Below are positions 57,781 through 64,000 of a stretch of 64,000 nt of DNA, piece after piece. Source of the DNA: Chlamydoabsidia padenii (taxonomy: Eukaryota; Mucoromycota; Mucoromycetes; Mucorales; Cunninghamellaceae); NCBI GenBank assembly GCA_025330725.1, contig JAIWND010000057.1:41495-105494 (forward strand). The letters are read 5' to 3'. The notes below the pieces were generated by a model. The model was given only the letters and a program-made list of their open reading frames with translations. It did no database searches and was not told where the DNA came from. Position 1 is the first letter of the stretch. Every line of letters starts with the position of its first letter. A program made the translations under genes and the position numbers.

Positions 57781-59355
57781 TTACCTTTCAGACCCAAATT
57801 TCCGGAATTGAAATACATCATTGAATATTTGGTAAGAGGCCAAAAATGTCGGTCCATCCCCACGGTTTATGGCACCTTGGTATCCTGACCTTGTTTTGAT
57901 GTTTTCTGGCAACAGCGCAATGAATTTTCTATGAGTAGAAGGTGTTGGGAGAATTGAGAAGGAGTAGGTCTTCAAAGGTTCATCATGTTCTTCAGCGTTT
58001 TATCTGTCCTATATATCAATGATTGAAGTGCAGATAGGTACTAGGAATCCAGGATTGGCCGCCATTACACGAGGATTCAATACAGCCATAGTGGTAGGTT
58101 TTAAGGCAATCAAATCAGTCCAAACTTGAGTCATAGCATGATGTAAGTCAATAGGAATGGTATTTGGGATTGTGGGGACCAGGCTACTTGCTTGTGTGTG
58201 AGCTGCAAACTTGTCATAGAGTAGATCAATCATGATATTCATCATAGGCGAGTTGGGTGCCTGCAGTATACAATCCAAAAAAAAAAAAAAAAAAATCAAT
58301 AACAGTAATAAACAAATTGGCAAAATCAATAAACATACCTCTTCCAACAATTAAAAAAACTTGAATCGGCAAAAGTGCTTGATTCGTTTCGGAAAGCTCC
58401 CTGATAAGTGTAAATTGTTACATGTTGATTGTCGCTGGCAATAGTCAGAGAGAATTTTCGTGTTCGTATCATAAGCGGTGGTAAGGTCGGAGTGATTTAT
58501 GATCATATTTCCAGTGTTGTTGTATTTCAGCCTTCGGAAAACGTGGGTTTGTTGATGTTAAAGGTGATCCACGTATAAGCTGCGTCATAGAATATAGGCC
58601 GTTCAATGATAAGAAGGCTGGCGGAAAGTTATCTGGGTAGTGAATGGCGTAATCTATCAAAAACAGCTGCGACCGGTATGCTACATTGGTGACTTGCTGT
58701 GTCGACTTGATGATGTTTTGAAACAAAGTATTTCTGTAGTGTTTTTGACATATGCGTTGAAAGATCGTTTCATTGTGTATTCTTCATGGTGAGGTAGAAT
58801 GTCATTGAAGTATTGTTGTTTGCTGATTCCACGGATTCGTCTTCGTCCTGCCACGTTTTGTGCTGCTTCTAGCCAATCCACGCTTCCTCATATTCGTTCA
58901 GCTACCGCGTTGTTGTTGTTGTCGAGTTGCAAGACTATAAAGCAGAGCATTTAGTATTACAATAAAAAAGAGTGAAATCATATCACTTACAGGGTCTTTT
59001 TTTTTAGCTTCTAATTTCAGTATGAAGGCCTGTTCCAACGTGATGACATACCGATTTGCTAGCGTTTCCACATCTTGAGTTGTTCGATCATAAAGTTGAG
59101 TGAGCACGTTGATCAAAGTGGTGTATATACGATCTATATAATGTTTGTCCCCTCCAACATTTACATGCGCGAATTCCGCCATGAATGAGTTAGCATACAA
59201 GATAAAGACAATAATGGTAAAAAGTAAAGATAATAAAGGGAAGAAAAATCTGAAATACTATCTTGAAGGATCTTCGACAACGGTATGAATCCAGAATCTA
59301 CGTAGTTTCTTCTATCCATAATTTTACGTCTTTCATGCCGACAATTTACGATCAT
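57781..59355 (-). pseudogene. Degenerate multi-exon gene of a lineage-specific family, possibly N-terminal part of a TnpB/Fanzor-like gene
   Basis: Minus-strand segments from MIVNCRHERRKIMDRRNYV (59355) through YIDRIYTTLINVLTQLYDRT (about 59120), AWIGWKQ-type sequence (about 58860), helical parts at 58320-58020, to SFSILPTPSTHRKFIALLPE and YQIFNDVFQFRKFGSER (57781). Several stops interrupt any single frame, and not all can be explained by introns. The F-S-x-L-P-T...F-N-D-V-F pattern recalls, from memory, the N-terminal half of large Mucorales proteins whose C terminus is TnpB-like. No C-terminal half follows here. Function is not assigned. Confidence 0.35.
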
Positions 59356-59406
59356 AGCCCTACAGAAAAAAAACGGTCGCGGGGTTTGAAGTGCGGGGGT
59401 TAAAAA

Positions 59407-61691
59407 CCTTAGCTCCTGCAGAAATTTCGCGTAGAAGTGGCGGGTTTTCAATATTTTATCTGGCTAAATCCGCGAAGACTTGGATTTTTTTTTCTTTCTT
59501 TCTTTCTTTTTAATAATTAACTTTTGAAATGTCTCTATCAGTTACATCCTCTCCTTCTTCACACTCGGAAAACAACGACGACTTCGGAAACTTTCTGGAA
59601 CGATACTGTAATAGATGTCGAAAGTCATGCCCAGTTGCTTTGTTTGCTGGTCGACGAGTTGATTATAAAACGTGCTTGAATTGTCGTAATCGTGGTACAC
59701 CAGTACCTGTATGTCCTGATTTTGGTGAATTTATTCCTATTGAACAACTTGCCGACAGCTTCGATGACTCTCCTTCCCTAGATACCGATATTATTTTTGA
59801 TGGCCATTTATTTATCGATGACGGTCATATCGACAATACGGATGAGCAGCTTATTGACGCCATCTACCTGGTGGTGGAGCACGCTGGAGGATTCCGATAC
59901 ACCAAAAAAAAAACATCGCCAATCCAAAGAAGCGACACTCGGTGGCATTTCTTGGACTGTGTGCTCAGCGGACAGATGTTAATAAACAACGTCCACCAAA
60001 CGAATTGGTAAGGTTGGGCCAGTGTATGACAACCTACGATTGTGGTGGCGAACTTTCCGGTGTGATCTATCGACAACAAAGGTGGATAACTCTCACTGTC
60101 AAACACCAGGAACAGCACGAACCCCATAATGAAGACGAACATCCAAGCATGCCCATTGAAGTCCGGGAATTCATCACTACCCATGCCCACCAATTGACCT
60201 CTGGGGATCTATTCGCTCAGGTGCAACGACAATTCGGGTACAACATCACCCGCGCACAGATGTATTATTGGAAGAGTCAGGCGATTGTTCATCTTTATAG
60301 GCGTGCTGATGACCAGATGGTGTCGTCAAGAATCTTGGTGCGCGAATACCAGGACGCTGGCTTCCGGGAGGTAAGAAAAATAAAAAGAAAGAAAAAGGGG
60401 GTTTGTGGGGAAAAAAGGTCTGGGTAAACGGAAAAGTAATTTGGGTGATTGCATGGTTTAAACAGTGTGTATATTGGCTTTTTTTATTATTACTAAACTT
60501 AAGCGAATCATGTCTCTGGTGAACAATGACAACAATGACAACTACTCTTCCGATTACTTGGCGAACTAGTATTAGATTTAGTATAGATTGATTGAGTGTA
60601 TGTGAAATATAATAAAACCCTGTTTTAAAAATATTTGTCTCGTCTTTGTTTGGTTGTATTAGTTGCGCTGGGAAGATAATGATCATTGGCGGGGGTTGGG
60701 GTTCACCACAATGTTTTTTGATTTGTGTGTTGGATCTGACCAGGTTGTTGAATATTTTGTAGATTCTACCTACAAGACAAACCGTCTCGAGAGCTTTATT
60801 TAAAAAAAAAAAAAAAAAAAATCGTGGATCAGAAGTGGCTGAAGCATGCAAAGTGGCGGCACTATGCTGCTATTTCCGGGCTCTCCGTGATTGCGGGCTG
60901 TCACCGTATTACATGTTTTGTGATAAAGATTCGACCGAAACCAACGCAATAAGACAAACATGGGATGATAATATCCTGAGACTCTGCTTGTGGCATCTGA
61001 AAAGGGCTGTTAGACTTGCTTTAAAGAAAGCCAAAGGAAGTCTTGGTCCAATCTATGAAGTTGACATTGATGATGTTATGGGGGAATTTAATTTTGTTCG
61101 TCCCACTTTCCTCCCAACGGTCAACAACAGATCACAAATTGCCAGACAAGCAAGGTGCCCTGAAGAGGACATAAAAGCTATTTCTGAAATAATGGAAAAG
61201 CACTATTGCTACCATCAACGAATTCCTCGAGGTAAGATAAAGTTATAAACCATTTTATGCATGTCATTACCTAAAAGGGAAATTGATGCATTTTTTCAGG
61301 TACGTCGTATTTAACTCCCGATCAAATCCACCAAGCTTGCGCCCGGGAAATGTATGAGTATTGCGTGCGTAGATCGTTGCCAGATGCTTGGGCGTACTTG
61401 TGGAGACAATGGTACACGGAACGACAATGGGTTTTATGGGCTCGTTGTACTACTCCAGGGATCCCCACGGCAAAATTAACAATGCTGATCGAAGCTCATT
61501 GGCGTGTCCTCAAACGGAATCATCTTTATTGCTACAGCCGACCCCGACAAGACTTTTTGGCATATATAATCTTGGCCAAACACTGTGAACAACTGGTCGA
61601 TTCATATAATCATAGAATAATTCTTCGCAGGGATCCATCTAAATGGGAAAGATTATTTGTGAGCACCTGGAACTCACTAAAAGAACGTCAA

Positions 61692-61740
<49 letters not shown>

Positions 61741-62981
61741 ACGACATTTACTACTGTATGACATCACAATATGAAATTAAAAGATATTAACTTGTTATTT
61801 ATATTAATAGAAAGCCAAAACAATTATGCCACTGATGTTGATACCTAGGTATGTGGCTGCCCATCCTTTTTCGTCAACCGCTTTTTTTTGTTATGTAAAC
61901 ATCTAGTTAGAAGACATATCGTTGGCACAATGATCATCGGAAGATACTTTATCGAAAGATCCCATCAAGCACCATTTATTACATTGATTGAGGTAAAATA
62001 TGAGTTTTATTACAATATATATACTAGCAATCAGACCACCTACATAAACCAATCCTTCTATACTGAACTACACTATGAACTGCATTAAAAAGTCAACAAG
62101 ACCAAACACACACCATCCCGGCCAAATCGATGATCATCCCCATCTTGATCAAACCGCAAATCGTTCCGCCCAAGCTGCTACATCTGTTTCCGGAATCATT
62201 ACCACTCATAGTAATGAAGATGATGATGTTATTGTTGAGGTTGATGATGTCGCTGAAGGTAATGAAGGTAATTATGATTTTGATTTTGGTTTCGGTGCTT
62301 CTGTTGAAGGTGTTACTTCTACTGGAAATGCTTCTGTTGATGATATTCCTGTTGGCCATGCTACTGCTTTTTTTGATTTTGATTTCGATTTCGGTGCCTG
62401 TTGTTGGAGAATCAAGCCTTAGTGAATCCGACACCGTACTTGATCGACTTTATCGTGGTGACACCAAACAACAATGCCTCAATCACGAAGTGTACTTGAA
62501 AGATGCAATAGAGAGAATTAGAAGACACCGACAACGAATTGTAGAAGAGCGACGAATCCAAGAAGAAGATAATTTGCACCTTGTAGAGATGAGTTACAAC
62601 CGAATGCTTCCAGAAGACCAGGCGACCATCTTTACTACCAACCGAGACCGGTATTTAGCCGATGTTATTCGTTTTAGACGTGCACGCCACCTACCTACAA
62701 CTTGGGGTCAGTACAATCCCAACACCCGCCACATTGATTAAAAAATTATGGTTAGTTTAATAGTCTTTTTTATCTTTATATAAATAAATAAATATATTTA
62801 TCTCACCAAGTACCAATCATTTTTGAATACTACATATTAAGGTCCATTAGCGATGATTCGTCGACCTATTTACCCATTAATTAAAGAGAAAGAAAGAACC
62901 CCCCCCAAGTCTTCGCGGATTTAGCCGGATAAAATATTGAAAACCCGCCACTTCTACGCGAAATTTCTGCAGGAGCTAAGG
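59407..62981 (+). mobile_element. MULE (Mutator-like) DNA transposon with 77-bp terminal inverted repeats
   Basis: A 3575-bp element. Left repeat 59407-59483 and right repeat 62905-62981 are inverted copies that differ at one or two positions, starting CCTTAGCTCCTGCAG and ending GAAGACTTGG. A flanking A5/T5 similarity may extend them slightly. No clear 8-10-bp target duplication was seen. It encodes a MULE transposase. Confidence 0.85.
59529..62741 (+). pseudogene. MULE transposase with frameshifts
   Basis: The N-terminal CxxC finger (YCNRCRKSCP, CLNCRNR) starts at 59529. A one-base slip in an A-run near 59905 moves the frame, which then continues with CMTTYDCGGELSGVIY. The catalytic core holds D in YFVDSTYKTN (about 60755), D in FCDKDSTETNAI (about 60925) and E in LIEAHWRVLKRN (about 61485). 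This is followed by a SWIM-like CKHLVRRH (about 61890) and a C terminus ending at 62741. The stretch after TYKTNRLESF is replaced by an A-run (60800-60822), so about 20 residues of the core are missing. An A42 tract lies at about 61695-61737. The copy is probably inactive. Confidence 0.82.
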
Positions 62982-64000
62982 CTTTTTGTCCTAAATAAGC
63001 CCTCTACCATGATTTTCAGTAGTGTAGATAATCTTACACACCAGATAAGCTAACACCACACCCGCTATACTGGTCATAGATTGAGTAAAATAAAAGCTTT
63101 TATTACAATGATAAGAGTAATTAAAACAAAGATTGGTATATTATTTAATGTGATTATTATACAGTAGGAAGGTATCATTGGTAACAATGGATCATAGTCG
63201 AAGGTTGTTGCATGAATCAGTCGTCAAGAGAATAGTTACTGAAGGACGTTGACAAGGTTACTATTGAAAAAACATATTGTTGAGTGATAAAAAGTAAAAA
63301 AAAAAAATCAAGGAGCAGAAGTTACTAATTGGATTACCCCGTTGATTGATATACAATATACAATATCATGGTCAAGTTGATACTATGGTGAGTGACCCTT
63401 GATAATTACCTTTCACAACTGATATCTTTACTATAATCTTGTTATGTTGCTCTTGCTGACAGTATCAAAAATAAAGAGTCGAGTTGATCGTTATTGTGTT
63501 GTCGTTCACAAAGCATTCTTTAGAATAATAATAAAAAAAAAAAAAAAAAGCATTAGTACAAGCAAATACACAAGTCTTCACTTTTACGTTTACCTTGTTT
63601 GTGGACTTCATTCAAAAGTACATTCACAGTTGCTAATCTTGTTGTCTGGTTAATCCCAAACGTTATTTAGAAAAAAAAAAAAAAAAGAGCGTCAAGTTAA
63701 TTACAGCCCATTAAAAAGAAAACAGTAAATACAAAGAGTCAGACTACAAAGTAAGATTATAGAGTAAGAGTAGAATCCAAAAGGATAATAAAAAAGAAGA
63801 TGAAGAAGTATCAAAGATCAAAAAGAAAAAGAAGTTTGCGAGTGGGGAAGAAGAAAAGAACGGGGATTAAAAGTACTTTTTCTAACTTTCGACTTTCATG
63901 CTGGCGGTAAAATAAGTTTGTACTAAATGGCTAGAATAGATATGGACTATCATAATACTTGGTTTTGATAATTCAACTTTTACTTCTTTGTGAAAAGTTG
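62982..64000. other. AT-rich end of window, no gene seen
   Basis: About 1 kb with A-runs (63297-63308, 63534-63549, 63671-63686) and short frames only. A gene with start beyond 64000 cannot be excluded. Confidence 0.5.

Noticed and set aside
63444..63653. Short open frame at the window end
   Set aside because: It has an A-run inside, no known motif, and normal random length for this composition.

Overview
The window is eukaryotic and looks like an early-diverging filamentous fungus of the Mucoromycota, most probably Mucorales. The genes are compact and interrupted by many short GT...AG introns of about 50-100 bp. Long A/T runs and microsatellites sit inside introns. The housekeeping set is fungal (P3A-type H+-ATPase, ERG6, septin, GH81 glucanase, Pho85-type cyclin). 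The mobile elements (MULE, Tc1/mariner, LINE, piggyBac, Fanzor-like) suit Mucoromycota. No species can be named from sequence alone, and I saw no tRNA, rRNA or CRISPR.

Layout, left: 1-3.9 kb holds the 3' part of a plasma-membrane H+-ATPase and, convergent to it, VTI1. A dead LINE follows (about 4.3-7.1 kb), split by a solo LTR. Then come an unidentified relic, KXD1 and an F-box/LRR gene, a piggyBac remnant, and VPS11 head-to-head with COX5A. Next are a MACPF-like candidate, OMA1, a septin, a C-terminal Fanzor (eukaryotic TnpB) remnant, a GH81 glucanase, and mitochondrial L11 head-to-head with a ZIP4/SPO22/TEX11 meiosis gene.

Centre: 31,880-37,434 is a 5.55 kb Tc1/mariner-type element. It has degenerate 23-bp terminal repeats next to TA, and two near-identical 1.5-kb inverted arms that each carry a DD34E transposase. 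Between the arms lies a cargo gene with a C2H2-finger N terminus and a PD-(D/E)XK-like motif set. It sits between ZIP4 and a small MLRQ/B12D-like gene and ends 28 bp before the start codon of the latter. NAF1 follows. Its 3' end was tandemly duplicated together with a chymotrypsin-like protease gene; one protease copy is dead and the other intact. A second Tc1 element landed in the first unit after the duplication, and the second unit preserves the empty site.

Right: two more secreted S1A proteases (45.4 and 51.8 kb) flank genes for an isoprenylcysteine-type methyltransferase, LUC7, a PCL-type cyclin and a small secreted protein whose pattern matches Streptomyces subtilisin inhibitor (SSI). 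A protease/inhibitor locus is therefore plausible. An HSL-family esterase, an F-box protein and ERG6 follow. The right end has a degenerate lineage-specific gene and a 3.6 kb MULE with 77-bp terminal inverted repeats. The last 1 kb is AT-rich and has no recognisable gene.

The most notable items are the composite element with its nuclease-like cargo, the SSI-like inhibitor among chymotrypsin-like proteases, the Fanzor remnant with a rearranged RuvC site, and the natural empty-site record in the protease duplication.
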